The position numbers and the translations under genes were made by a program. The notes below the pieces were generated by a model. It was not told where the DNA came from, did no database searches, and worked only from the letters and a program-made list of their open reading frames with translations. This document shows positions 37,953 through 48,058 of a stretch of DNA of 64,000 bases, in pieces. The number at the start of each line of letters is the position of its first letter. The stretch's first letter is position 1. Source of the DNA: DASUPK01 sp963774305 (GTDB taxonomy: Bacteria > Actinomycetota > Thermoleophilia > Solirubrobacterales > 70-9); assembly GCA_963774305.1 (NCBI GenBank), contig CAVZEM010000008.1:124001-188000 (forward strand), written 5' to 3'.

Positions 37953-39007
37953 GCGGCAACGGTCCCTATCGGGTCGGGGTCCTCGGCGCCACCGGCGCCG
38001 TCGGCTCGACCATCCTCGAGGTGCTCGCCGAGCGCAAATTCCCGGCGAGCGAGGTCGTTCCGCTGGCCTCAGCGCGCTCCGCCGGCAGCAAGGTGAGCAT
38101 CGGCGGCTCCGACGTCGAGGTTCAGGAGCTGACCGAGGACTCGATCCAAGGACTCGACCTGGTGCTCTCCTCCGCCGGAGGCAAGGTGAGCTCCGAGTGG
38201 GCGCCGAAGCTCATCGAGGCGGGCGCGGTAGTCGTGGACAACACGAGCTTCTGGCGGATGCACGACGACGTGCCGCTGGTGGTCGCGGACGTCAACGACG
38301 AGGCGGTGCAGGACCACAACGGCCTGGTCGCCAACCCCAACTGCACGACGATGCAGATGATGGTCGCGCTCAAGCCGATCCTCGACGCGGCAGGGATCGA
38401 GCGCCTGATCGTCTCCACCTACCAGTCGGTCTCGGGCACGGGTCGAAAGGCGATCCGGGAGCTGCGCGAGGAGTCGGAGGCGGTCCTGAAGGGCAAGCCG
38501 ATCAAGCAGCCGGAGGTGTACCCGCACCAGGTCGCCTTCAACGTGCTGCCGCAGGTCGAGAACTTCAAGGACGGCGACGACTACACGACCGAGGAGCGCA
38601 AGGTGATGGCCGAGACGCGGAAGATCCTCGGCCTCTCCGAGGCCGTCGGGATCTCGGCGACCTGCGCGCGTGTCCCCGTGGTCACCGGCCACTCCGAGTC
38701 GGTCAACGTGCAGACCGAGCGCGACCTCTCGCCGCAGGCGTGCCGCGAGCTCCTGTCCGGTGCGCCGGGACTGGTGGTGCTCGACGATCCGGCGGACGGC
38801 ATCTATCCGCTTCCGATCGCCGCCGCCGGCCGCGACGAGGTGCTGGTGGGGCGGATCCGGCGCGATCCCTCGCACGAGCGCTGCCTCAACCTCTGGGTGG
38901 TAGGGGACAACCTTCGCAAGGGGGCCGCGACCAACGCGGTTCAGGTCGCGGAGCTGCTGCACGAGCGGGACCTCGTCCGGGTCCCCGCCGGCGCCTCGCT
39001 GAGCTAG
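37949..39007 (+). CDS. asd: Aspartate-semialdehyde dehydrogenase
   Basis: The 352-residue enzyme starts in the ATGA overlap with lysC. It shows the NADP motif GVLGATGAVGSTILEVL, the active-site Cys in VANPNCTTMQMM near residue 132, the substrate Arg region with YQSVSGTGRKA, and the His/Arg region CARVPVVTGHSESVNVQTER near 240. It reduces aspartyl phosphate to the semialdehyde at the branch point of the aspartate family. Together with lysC it is a two-gene operon essential for cell-wall diaminopimelate, ended by a strong bidirectional hairpin at 39105-39140. Confidence 0.95.
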   Translation: MSGNGPYRVGVLGATGAVGSTILEVLAERKFPASEVVPLASARSAGSKVSIGGSDVEVQELTEDSIQGLDLVLSSAGGKVSSEWAPKLIEAGAVVVDNTSFWRMHDDVPLVVADVNDEAVQDHNGLVANPNCTTMQMMVALKPILDAAGIERLIVSTYQSVSGTGRKAIRELREESEAVLKGKPIKQPEVYPHQVAFNVLPQVENFKDGDDYTTEERKVMAETRKILGLSEAVGISATCARVPVVTGHSESVNVQTERDLSPQACRELLSGAPGLVVLDDPADGIYPLPIAAAGRDEVLVGRIRRDPSHERCLNLWVVGDNLRKGAATNAVQVAELLHERDLVRVPAGASLS

Positions 39008-39104
39008 GAGCCATCACAGGGAAGTGACGCACCGCCCCGGCGGCCGGGATATGTTCCCGCGCCCGACACGGTCACCAATGACGCCCGCAACCTTGGCGGC
39101 AAGC

Positions 39105-39140
39105 AATGACCGCGCCGGACCTTAGCCCGGCGCGGTCATT
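39105..39140. terminator. Bidirectional terminator between asd and the Calx-beta gene
   Basis: AATGACCGCGCCGG (39105-39118) pairs perfectly with CCGGCGCGGTCATT (39127-39140) around an 8-base loop, a 14-bp stem with A/T at the base on both sides. It lies 98 bases past asd and 32 bases past the stop of the convergent Calx-beta gene. Confidence 0.85.
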
Positions 39141-39171
39141 TCACTTGCTCAGTGGCGCTGCTCAGCTACCT

Positions 39172-42100
39172 CTAGTGGTGGCCGAGCTTGACATAGGTGA
39201 ACTTGTCGGCAGCGGTCACTGGACTCGTGCCGCAAGGGCCGGTCACTCTCACATCGACCGTGCCGGCAGGCAACGGTGGCGCGATCGCCGCGATGAGCCT
39301 GTCGGAGATCACCTTGAACGCCCTCGCCGGGGTGCTTCCGAACTTCACCGAGGTGGCCCCGGTGAAGTGCTGGCCGGAGATCGGGTGATTCCGCCGATAT
39401 TCGCGATCCCGACATTCGGGAACACCTTGCTTATCGACGGGCCGTTGCACTGAACCTGGTCGTCATTGACGATCGTCCCCACCCCTTGGGCGTCGGTGAT
39501 CGTCGCGTTGCCCGTGGCGCCCGAGAGGTTCACGTTGAACGTCTCGTTCGGCTCCACGGTGGTGTCGCCGTTGACCTGCACCGTCACCGTCTTGGACGTG
39601 TCCGCCGGGGGCGAAGGTGACCGTCCCCGAGTTAGCCGTGTAGTCGCTGGGTGCGGTCGCCGTGCCGTTCGCGGTCGCGAAATTGACCGTCACGGCCGCG
39701 GCCTGGGCCGCGTTGAGCGAGACCGTGAAGACGTACGCGGTCTGCCCGCTGTTGCCCTCGTTGTGCGAGACGTCGTTGATCGTGATGTTCGACGCCGCCG
39801 GTTGCTGGATCTGCGTGCTGGCGAACGACGGGGCCGGATCGGTGAGCACGATCGTGCTCGGATTCGCCCCCTCTACCACCTCACCGGGGTCGCAGCCGAA
39901 CCGGACCGTGATGGCCCCAGCGATGACGGCCGTGATGTTGATGCCGGAGTTGGTAGTGGTGAGCGGCGTCACCGTGTCCTCGCGGAAATTGATCGTGCCG
40001 CTCGCACCGGCGGTCCAGGTTTGGTTGTTGTAGGTGACGTCCACCGTGCCCGGAGTCGCCTCCTCGTCGCCCGTGCCCGGCACCCCGTCGGGATCGGTGA
40101 TCGTCGTTGTGGCCGTCGCGGTCGCGGCGTTGGTGGTCTGGGTGCCCTCGACCGTGTTCGTCCCCTCGATCACCGTGTGGATGTCGGTGATCGGGATGTT
40201 GTTGGCTCCCACGTGGATAAGCGTCCCGTTGGTGGCGTTGTAGCCGGCAACGAAGACCTGCGGCGGGATGGCCAGGTGCTGGTTGATGTTGCTCAAGGTG
40301 ACCGTACCCCCGGGCGACACCGGGTTCGGCGACGCGTTAGCGGTCATGATCACGGGGATCAGGCTGGCCTGGTTCGGGATCAGGCTGTTCACACAGGCGT
40401 TGTTGACCGAACCGGCTTGGTCGTCATTGACGATCGTCCCCACGCCCTGGTTGTCGGTGATCGTCGCGTTGCCGGTGGCGCTCGAGAGGTTCACGATGAA
40501 CGTCTCGTTCGGCTCCACGGTGGTGTCGCCGTTGACCTGCACGGTCACCGTCTTGGAGGTCTCGCCGGGGGCGAAGGTGACCGTCCCCGAGTTAGACGTG
40601 TAGTCGCTCGGCTGCGTCGCCGTGCCGTCCGCGGTCGCGAAATCGACCGTCACCGGCGCGGCCTGGGCCGCGTCGAGCGAGACCGTGAAATTGAACGCGG
40701 TCTGCCCGCTGTTGCCCTCGTTCTTCGAGACGTCGTTGATCGAGATGTTCGAGGCGGCGGCGGCGTCGTCATTGACGATCGTCCCCACGCCCTGGTTGTC
40801 GGCGATCGTCGCGTTGCCGGTGGCGTTCGAGAGGTTCACGTTGAACGTCTCGTTCGGCTCCACGGCGGTGTCGCCGTTGACCTGCACGGTCACCGTCTTG
40901 GTGGTGTCGCCGGGGGCGAAGGTGACCGTCCCCGTGTTCGAGGCGTAGTCGCTCGGCTGCGTCGCCGTGCCGTCCGCGGTGGCGAAATCGACCGTCACCG
41001 GCGCGGCCTGGGGCGCGTCGAGCGAGACCGTGAAGTCGTACGCGGTCTGCCCGCTGTTGCCCTCGTTGTGCGAGACGTCGTTGATCGAGATGTTCGACGG
41101 CGGTGACGACTGCGTCCTAGGTGTAACGTCGTTGCCGGTGCCGGCCGTTGGAGCTGGTGGCCCCCCGGCGTCGTCGCCGTGACGTCGACCGTGCTCCCGC
41201 GCGGTGCCCGCCGGGGCGACGGCCGTGACCGTGGTCGCGTTGACGACGGTGACCGCCGGTCGCCGCGTTGGCGCCGAAGTGGACCGCGGTCGTGCCGGTC
41301 AGGTCGGTGCCGGTGAGCGTCACCGTGTTGCCGCCCGCGGCTGCGCCGTGGGTCGGGCTCAGCGCCGTCACCGTCGGGCGGCGGGCGTCGTCATTGACGA
41401 TCGTCCCCACCCCCTGGGTGTCGGTGATCGTCGCGTTGCCCGTGGCGCTCGAGAGGTTCACGTTGAACGTCTCGTTCGGCTCCACGGTGGTGTCGCCGTT
41501 GACCTGCACCGTCACCGTCTGCGAGGTCACGCCGGGGGCGAAGGTGACCGTCCCCGAGTTAGCCGTGTAGTCGCTCGGTGCGTCGCCGTGCCGTCCGCGG
41601 TCGCGAAATTGACCGTCACCGGCGCGGCCTGGGCCGCGTTGAGCGAGACCGTGAAGTCGTACGCGGTCTGCCCGCTGTTGCCCTCGTTGTGCGAGACGTC
41701 GTTGATCGTGATGTTCGAGGCGGCGGCGGCGTCGTCATTGACGATCGTCCCCACGCCCTGGTTGTCGGCGATCGTCGCGTTGCCGGTGGCGTTCGAGAGG
41801 TTCACGAAGAACGTCTCGTTCGGCTCCACGGCGGTGTCGCCGTTGACCTGCACGGTCACCGTCTGGTGGTCTCGCCGGGGGCGAAGGTCACCGTCCCCGT
41901 GTTGGCGCGTAGTCGCCGGCTGCGTCGCCGTGCCGTCCGCGGTGCGCGAAATCGACCGTCACCGGCGCGGCCTGGGCCGCGTTGAGCGAGACCGTGAAGT
42001 CGTACGCGGTCTGCCCGCTGTTGCCCTCGTTGTGCGAGACGTCGTCGATCGAGATGTTCGAGGCGGCGGCGGCGTCGTCATTGACGATCGCCCCCACGCC

Positions 42101-44155
42101 CTGGTTGTCGGCGATCGTCGCGTTGGCGGCGGAGAGGTTCACGGTTGAACGTCTCGTTCGGCTCCACGGTGGTGTCGCCGTTGACCAGCACGGTCACCGT
42201 CTGCGCGGTGACGCCGGGGGCGAAGGTCACCGTCCCCGACTTCGAGGTGTAGTCGCTCGGCTGCGTCGCCGTGCCGTCCGCGGTCGCGAAATCGACCGTC
42301 ACCGTCGCGGCAGGAGGCCTGCGTTGAGCGAGACCGTGAACGTCGCAGCGGTGGGCCCGCTGTTGCCCTCGGTCACGCGCAGACATCGTTGATCGAGATG
42401 TTCGAGGCGCCGGTTGCGTCGTCATTGACGATCGTCCCCACGCCCTGGTTGTCGGCGATCGTCGCGTTGCCGGTGGCGTTCGAGAGGTTCACGAAGAACG
42501 TCTCGTTCGGCTCCACGGCGGTGTCGCCGTTGACCTGCACGGTCACCGTCTTGGAGGTCTCGCCGGGGGCGAAGGTCACCGTCCCCGTGTTCGAGGCGTA
42601 GTCGCCCGGCTGCGTCGCCGTGCCGTCGGCGGTCGCGAAATCGACCGTCACCGGCGCGGCCTGGGCCGCGTTGAGCGAGACCGTGAAGTCGTACGCGGTC
42701 TGCCCGCTGTTGCCCTCGTTGTGCGAGACGTCGTTGATCGAGATGTTCGAGGCGCAGCGACGTCGTCGTTGACGATCGTCCCCACGCCCTGGGCGTCGGC
42801 GATCGTCGCGTTGCCGGTGGCGTTCGAGAGGTTCACGTTGAACGTCTCGTTCGGCTCCACGGTGGTGTCGCCGTTGACCTGCACGGTCACCGTCTTGGAG
42901 GTCTGCGCCGGGGGCGAAGGTCACCGTCCCCGTGTTCGAGGCGTAGTCGCTCGGCTGCGTCGCCGTGCCGTCGGCGGTCGCGAAATCGACCGTCACCGGC
43001 GCGGCCTGGGCCGCGTTGAGCGAGACCGTGAAGTCGATACGCGGTCTGCCCGCTGTTGCCCTCGTCGTGCGAGACGTCGTTGATCGAGATGTTCGACGCG
43101 GCGGCGTCGTCGTTGACGATCGTCCCCACGCCCTGGTTGTCGGCGATCGTCGCGTTGCCGGTGGCGTTCGAGAGGTTCACGTTGAACGTCTCGTTCGGCT
43201 CCACGGTGGTGTCGCCGTTGACCTGCACGGTCACCGTCTTGGAGGTCCGCCGGGGGCGAAGGTGACCGTCCCCGAGTTCGAGGCGTAGTCGCCTGGCTGC
43301 GTCGCCGTGCCGTCCGCGGTCGCGAAATCGACCGTCACCGGGGGCACTGGGGGCGATCGAGCGAGACCGTGAAGTCGTACGCGGTCTGCCCGCTGTTGCC
43401 CTCGTTGTGCGAGACGTCGTTGATCGAGATCTGCCGTGGAGGCTCCGTGGTGGCGAACGACGCGAGCCGGATCGGTGCGCACGATCGTGCTCGGCGGCGC
43501 GTCTGGGACCACCGTACCGGGGTCGCAGCCGAACCGGACAGTGATGATCGCCGGAGACGACGGCGGTGATGTTGATGCCGGCGTTGGTATTGGTGAACCC
43601 CGGCGGATCCGGTACGGGGGAGGAAGGACCACCGTCTCCTCGCGGAACTTAATCGGGCCGTTGGCACCGGCGGTCCAGGTCTGGTTGTTGTAGGTGACGT
43701 CCAGCGCGCCCGGGGTCGCGGTCTCGTCGCCGGTCCCCGGGACCCCGTCGGGATCGTCGATGGTCGTTACCGCCGTCCCGGTCTGGCTGTTGGTCTGCTG
43801 GATGCCCTCGACCGTGTTCGTCCCCTCGATCATCGTGTGGATGTCGGTGACCGGGATGTTGTTTGGCCCCGTCCACCAGGACGCCGGCGTTGTAGCCGGC
43901 GATGAAGACCGCCGGGGGGATGTCCGCGTGCTGCTGGATGTTGCTCAAGGTGACCGTATCCCCGGCCGCCACCGGGTTCGGCGACGATGCGGTCGCGGTC
44001 ATGGTTATGGGGATCAGGCTGGACTGCGTCGGGATCAGGCTGTTGACGCAGGCGTTGTCGAAGGTGGCGGCGCTGGCCGGGCTTGCGGGCAGCAAAAAGA
44101 CGCTCGCTACCACTGCAAAGGCGGCAAGTACGGCTATCCGGCGGCGCTTGATCAT
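39172..44155 (-). CDS. Giant secreted Calx-beta repeat protein, many frame breaks
   Basis: ATG 44155 follows GAGGAG and encodes the same signal peptide and N-terminal domain as the PKD gene. Going downstream: Calx-beta repeats 1-6 (about 43430-41385), a TIG/IPT domain (41385-41110, TVTALSPTHGAAAGG), Calx-beta 7-8 (41106-40435), a second, diverged N-terminal-type domain (40430-39795), Calx-beta 9 and a last TIG domain to the stop at 39172. A typical repeat reads SHNEGNSGQTAYDFTVSL ... VDFATADGTATQPSDY ... VNGDTTVEPNETF. The unbroken protein would be about 1650 residues and bind calcium at the surface. At least ten single-base shifts break it, so it is either decayed or poorly assembled. Confidence 0.65.
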
Positions 44156-44380
44156 CGCTTCTCCTCTGTTGGCGATTCCCTTCGCGCTCTCCCTCGACTC
44201 TCCCGATCCCTTCCGATCATCCGAAGCCCTCTGAGGCTGCGGTGAAGCGATGTGGACCAAGGGCTAACACGTAGTTATAGAACGGTGCGTTCATAGAACT
44301 CCGCGATTCATATACCCGCAGAGCCGCGGTGTCAAGTCCCTGCCGCAGCATTGAAAAACACTAGGATTCTCGAAATGCTC
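43440..44380 (-). repeat. Inverted duplication, right arm
   Basis: The reverse complement of this arm matches 33700-34640: lipoprotein start, promoter, leader, signal peptide and N-terminal domain. It also shares the extra A in GGCCAAACAAC that breaks the reading frame in the left arm, so that change predates the duplication or was spread by gene conversion. Confidence 0.8.
44307..44335 (-). promoter_or_regulatory. Promoter of the Calx-beta surface protein gene
   Basis: On the minus strand TTGACA (44335-44330) and TATGAA (44312-44307) are separated by 17 bases, a near-consensus arrangement. The counterpart in the left arm is at 33754-33782. The start codon is about 150 bases downstream. Confidence 0.6.
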
Positions 44381-44899
44381 AGGACGGCTTCCAAGGCAAT
44401 TCTCAGCGGCGCCGCCCTCGCAGCGTCGCTGGTGGTCATCTCGCTGCTTGCGAGTTGCGGGGGCGGGGGGTCCGATTCGACGCAGGCGGGCACCGGCTCG
44501 GGAAGCATCGAGAGCTTCGGCGAGGAGGCAAGTCCCGGCGACCGCGCCGCAATGACGAAGGTGGTTCAGGAGTTCCTGCGGGCTCGAGCAGAAAGCGACT
44601 GGGCGAAGGCCTGTTCGCTGATCGCGGCCCCGATGGTGGAGAACCTCCGCAAGCTCGTCAGCCAGTCCCCGCAGCTGAAGAACAGGGGCTGCCCGGAGCT
44701 GGTCAAAGCGGTGATCGCCACCATTCCGGCGAAGACGATCGCCGCGGGGAAGCGCATCCGGGTGACCGGCGCCCGGATCGAGGGCGACCACGGGTTCGTG
44801 CTCTACCGCGACGCGCGCGGGACCAGCTCTGCCTTCCCCGTCGCACGCGAGGGCAGCATTTGGAAAGTCGGCGCGCTCGTGGGACCGAGCCTTCCATAG
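44351..44899 (+). CDS. Lipoprotein of unknown function
   Basis: The 182-residue protein starts at TTG 44351. Its signal sequence (AILSGAALAASLVVISLLA) ends in the lipobox LASC, so the Cys near residue 35 should be lipidated and hold the protein at the outer face of the membrane. A Gly/Ser linker follows, then a domain with QEFLRARAESDWAKACSLIA, a second Cys in NRGCPELVKA and a C-terminal beta region YRDARGTSSAFPVAREGSIW. The fold resembles small NTF2-like extracellular domains, which is an inference. It is divergent from the Calx-beta gene, and a deleted copy lies at the other end of the inverted duplication. Confidence 0.8.
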   Translation: MKNTRILEMLRTASKAILSGAALAASLVVISLLASCGGGGSDSTQAGTGSGSIESFGEEASPGDRAAMTKVVQEFLRARAESDWAKACSLIAAPMVENLRKLVSQSPQLKNRGCPELVKAVIATIPAKTIAAGKRIRVTGARIEGDHGFVLYRDARGTSSAFPVAREGSIWKVGALVGPSLP

Positions 44900-44934
44900 A
44901 GTGAGGGGCCTCATCCGACCGGCACGCGGGGTTG

Positions 44935-45089
44935 ATGACAGTCGGAAGCACAGAGGCGATCATCTCCGACGAGGTCGCCGCCGGACGGAGGGCCTCCCGC
45001 TCTACCCGGACCTCCTCTTTACCGTCCTGGTCCCGTACGTCGGCCCAGAGGCCGCCACCGCCAAAGTCCGACGGACGGCGGAGCCTTAG
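44935..45089 (+). pseudogene. TetR type A, C-terminal fragment
   Basis: The stretch encodes TEAIISDEVAAG and, in another frame, YPDLLFTVLVPYVGPEAATA, which match residues near the C-terminus of the intact TetR at 45380-46039. The N-terminal DNA-binding part is missing. It is the first of three type A copies in this region. Confidence 0.7.
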
Positions 45090-45094
45090 CCCGC

Positions 45095-45200
45095 TGAGAA
45101 CGGGACCCGATTGCCGAGCTGGCTCGCGCTGGGCGGCGGCGCCTGCAGTGCCAAGGAAGGGCAGGGTGTTCCAGTAGACGATGTCGGGGAATCGGAAACC
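45095..45200 (-). pseudogene. TetR type B, C-terminal fragment
   Basis: The minus strand encodes RFPDIVYWNTLPFLGTAGAAA, matching the end of the intact type B regulator (LPDIVYWITQPFLGADGAVA). It converges with the type A fragment at 44935-45089, the same arrangement as at 48056. The rest of the gene is missing. Confidence 0.65.
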
Positions 45201-45379
45201 AACCAGTTCTATAGATGCGTCGCTGGCCGCTGGGCACGGGCGGGGGGTAGTTAGAACGTTGCAATTCTTGATAGAAAGTGGGTAACCCTTTGGGGAAGGG
45301 GAGCGTTTTGTAGTAGAGACCCTCCAGGGACGGAGGGTCGCCCGAGGTAAGAGAGATCAGGAAGTCGGTCACGCGAGGG

Positions 45380-46039
45380 ATGAGCGCAGTCGGCGAAACC
45401 AAAACGGAAGTGCGACCGGGCTTGCCACGGGCACTCGGAGGAATGTCCAACGAGCGGCGGATCGTGTGGGCGACGGTGAGGCTGGTGGCCGAGAAGGGAT
45501 TCGACTCGGTCACGGTGTTCGAGGTGATCGAGCGTGCCGGTGTCTCGCGTGCCGGCTTCTACGAGCTATTCGAGAGCAAGGACGAGTGCCTGTTCGCCGC
45601 CTATGAAAAGGTGCTCGACGCATTGGTTGCCTACGTCGGGGGGGCCTTCGAGGGCGACGGCCCCTGGCCGCTGAGAATCCGACGTGCGATGCAGGCATGC
45701 CTCGAGGCATGCTCCGCCGAGCCGGAGGTGGCGCGGATGACCACCGTCGACGTCACGGCGGCGCGGCCCGAAGCACGACGTCGCTACCGCCACGCATTGG
45801 AGCGGTTCGTGCCGTTCTTCGTCGAGGGCCGCGAGTATGTCGAGGACGACATCCACCTACCGCCCGATCTGGAGCGAATGGCCGTCGGCGGAGCCGAGGC
45901 GATCATCTTCGACGAGGTCGCCGCCGGCAGGACCCGGGATCTGCCGAGGCTGCTTCCGGACCTCTTGTTCACCGTCCTGGTGCCGTATATCGGCCCGGAG
46001 GCCGCGATGGCCGAAGTGCAGCGCGCCGACGCGCTCTAG
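45380..46039 (+). CDS. TetR-family regulator, type A (intact copy)
   Basis: The 219-residue protein has a TetR DNA-binding domain at about residues 28-75 (RIVWATVRLVAEKGFDSVTV, then VIERAGVSRAGFYELFESKDECL). The remainder is a helical ligand domain ending EVQRADAL. A 180-base upstream region of lower GC content contains no clear gene. It is followed at once by the remains of a convergent type B gene. The two other type A copies in the region are broken, so this is the only one that can work. The target may include the secreted-protein gene at 46217-47404 or the surface protein genes, but no operator evidence was found. Confidence 0.85.
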   Translation: MSAVGETKTEVRPGLPRALGGMSNERRIVWATVRLVAEKGFDSVTVFEVIERAGVSRAGFYELFESKDECLFAAYEKVLDALVAYVGGAFEGDGPWPLRIRRAMQACLEACSAEPEVARMTTVDVTAARPEARRRYRHALERFVPFFVEGREYVEDDIHLPPDLERMAVGGAEAIIFDEVAAGRTRDLPRLLPDLLFTVLVPYIGPEAAMAEVQRADAL

Positions 46040-46044
46040 CCCCC

Positions 46045-46180
46045 TGCAGCGACTCTCGAGCCCGCTCCCGCTCAGCGACCGCCAGCTCGTAGCCGAGGGA
46101 AGGGCTGGGTGATCCCGTAGACGATGTCGGGCAGGCGCAGGCAGGCGAGCAGTGGCGCCATGGCGGATCGAGCGAGATCG
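46045..46180 (-). pseudogene. TetR type B, second C-terminal fragment
   Basis: The minus strand encodes RLPDIVYGITQPFPR and, shifted, AVAERERARE, matching the end of the intact type B regulator. Nucleotide similarity to 48061-48185 is evident (for example GAAGGGCTGGGTGATCC). It is convergent with the intact type A gene. Confidence 0.65.
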
Positions 46181-46216
46181 CCTCGCACGCCCGCCATGGT
46201 GCGTGCGCCCGACGCT

Positions 46217-47404
46217 AGTGCGTCTTGACGTTCAGCGAGATCCTTCCGAGCAAATCGCCGGACACGAAGTCGTACTCGCGGGGTTCCCGCTTTCGTTCGG
46301 AAACGTGTTGTTGAGAAGGCCCGCAGATAACGGAGCGAGCAGGACCGGTGCCGCCGTGATAGTCACCTGCTTGGTATTGACGTCCGCGGATGCGGACGCG
46401 CCCGGCGCCGCGAGGTTGAAGTTGCCGAGCACTGCGAACCCGACCGGTCCCGTCGGCAGCACCGCGTCCGCTGCGAGCGCCTTGTTGTCGAACACCGTCT
46501 GAAAACCGGTCTGCGTGATGGAGGTCCCGATCGGAGGGGGTGAGCTGCAGCCCGCGGGTAGCACGTCGTTGTTCTTACTCAGCAGCTGGCCGCCGGCGCT
46601 GACCACGTTCCCGGAGCTGAAATCCGGAGCAACGCTGCCTCCGGTGACCGGAAACGTGAAGATCTCTCCCACCAAGCCGCTTTGGACGGCGGGCGGGATA
46701 GCCGTCGCGCCATTGGGTTCGGTGGGGTTGACGCAGTGAGCAGCCAGCTTGAACGGGAAGCAGATGCCCCCGCAGCCAGAGATGGGGACCTGGAGCACGA
46801 GACTGCCGCCGGGCAGCACCTCAACCGTCTGAGGTACAGAGATGGCCGATACGGTACCCAACGGCTTGCCGGCCTTGATGCCGCCTGCGGCGGCGCTCGC
46901 CTTCTTCGCGCTACCGGGAGAGAGGGCCTGGCGCAGCGCCTTCGCCCCCTTCTTCCCCAGCTTCGCCGCAACCCCATCGAGCTTGGCGCCCCATCCATCG
47001 GGGGTGAGGGTCCCTCCGCTGAGCTTGCCGAAGCCCTTGACCTTGCGTTTTCCGACCTTGGCGTCCATCCTGCCGGGCCCGCCATTGGCGCCGAGGGTGA
47101 GCAGGGTGATCTTGACCTTGGTCTTCCGGCCGCCCTGCCTCGCCTTGAAGGCCCTGTTGGTCTGAATGGTGCCGGCGCCGGTGGTGGGGTCGAGCTGGCT
47201 GCCGGTGTTGACCGGCAGCACCAGGGTCTTTGGCTTCAGCTTGAGGCCGCCCGAGCTTCGCAGCTGCAGCGTCACTGACGAGCTGCTGGAGAGGGGATCT
47301 GACCCGGCGAGAGCGGCGTCGGCAGCGACCAGCATGGCGGCCACGCTCACCGCGGCCAAGACCGTGAATTCGGTGGTCCGTCGGGTCCCTCCACGCTTCC
47401 GCAT
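46217..47404 (-). CDS. Secreted HtaA-like beta protein, frame broken near the end
   Basis: Start ATG 47404 follows the strong site AAGGAGGGAG. A signal peptide (FTVLAAVSVAAMLVAADAALA) leads to a basic domain (TNRAFKARQGGRKTKVKITL) and a C-terminal domain with paired Cys (SGCGGICFPFK) and later TGPVGFAVLGNFNLAAPG. As written the frame ends at 46232; adding one C in the run near 46288 restores EYDFVSGDLLGRISLNVKTH and a stop at 46217-46219. That ending fits the domain pattern better. The layout resembles secreted actinobacterial proteins with HtaA-type domains; function is unknown. Length would be about 395 residues. Confidence 0.7.
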
Positions 47405-47570
47405 TGCTTCTCCCTCCTTGGTTGCCGTCGTGGCGGCGAGCAAGCAAGCATAGTAAACACCCACGTTCACATGACGCTCGTGCCCCGCCCGTCTCGCCGA
47501 AGGGCGGCCGAAGGAAACGCTCTGTTCTGTTGATGGTCACGATGCCCTGGACGCCCGGCGAGGCCACCTA

Positions 47571-48058
47571 GCCACGGGCACTCGAGGGCCTGTCCAACGA
47601 GCGGCGGATCGTGTGGGCGACGGTGAGGCTGGTGGCCGAGAAGGGATTCGACTCGGTCACGGTGTTCGAGGTGATCGAGCGTGCCGGTGTCTCGCGTGCC
47701 GGCTTCTACGAGCTATTCGAGAGCAAGGACGAGTGCCTGTTCGCCGCCTATGAAAAGGTGCTCGACGCATTGGTTGCCTACGTCGGGGGGGCCTTCGAGG
47801 GCGACGGCCCCTGGCCGCTGAGAATCCGACGTGCGATGCAGGCATGCCTCGAGGCATGCTCCGCCGAGCCGGAGGTGGCGCGGATGACCACCGTCGACGT
47901 CACGGCGGCGCGGCCCGAAGCACGACGTCGCTACCGCCACGCATTGGAGCGGTTCGTGCCGTTCTTCGTCGAGGGCCGCGAGTACGTTCACGGTACTGGT
48001 GCCGTATATCGGGCCGGAAGCCGCCGCGGCCGAGGTCAGGCGATCCGAACCGGGTTAG
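47571..48058 (+). pseudogene. TetR type A, internally deleted copy
   Basis: From 47584 to about 47990 the sequence is nearly identical to 45435-45841 of the intact type A gene. It then jumps to the last codons (FTVLVPYIGPEAAAAEVRR, frame-shifted relative to the first part), so about 125 bases are lost. The original start region is also altered. The true-frame stop TAG (48056-48058) overlaps the stop of the convergent type B gene, showing the original convergent pair. Confidence 0.85.

Noticed and set aside
39466..41106. 546-residue plus-strand frame through the Calx-beta gene
   Set aside because: Antisense shadow; its repeats simply mirror the Calx-beta repeats, which have a clear protein pattern on the minus strand.
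33700..44380. Simple on/off phase switch by inversion
   Set aside because: Both arms carry a promoter, so an inversion would leave both surface genes with one; a switch in expression is not implied by the sequence.
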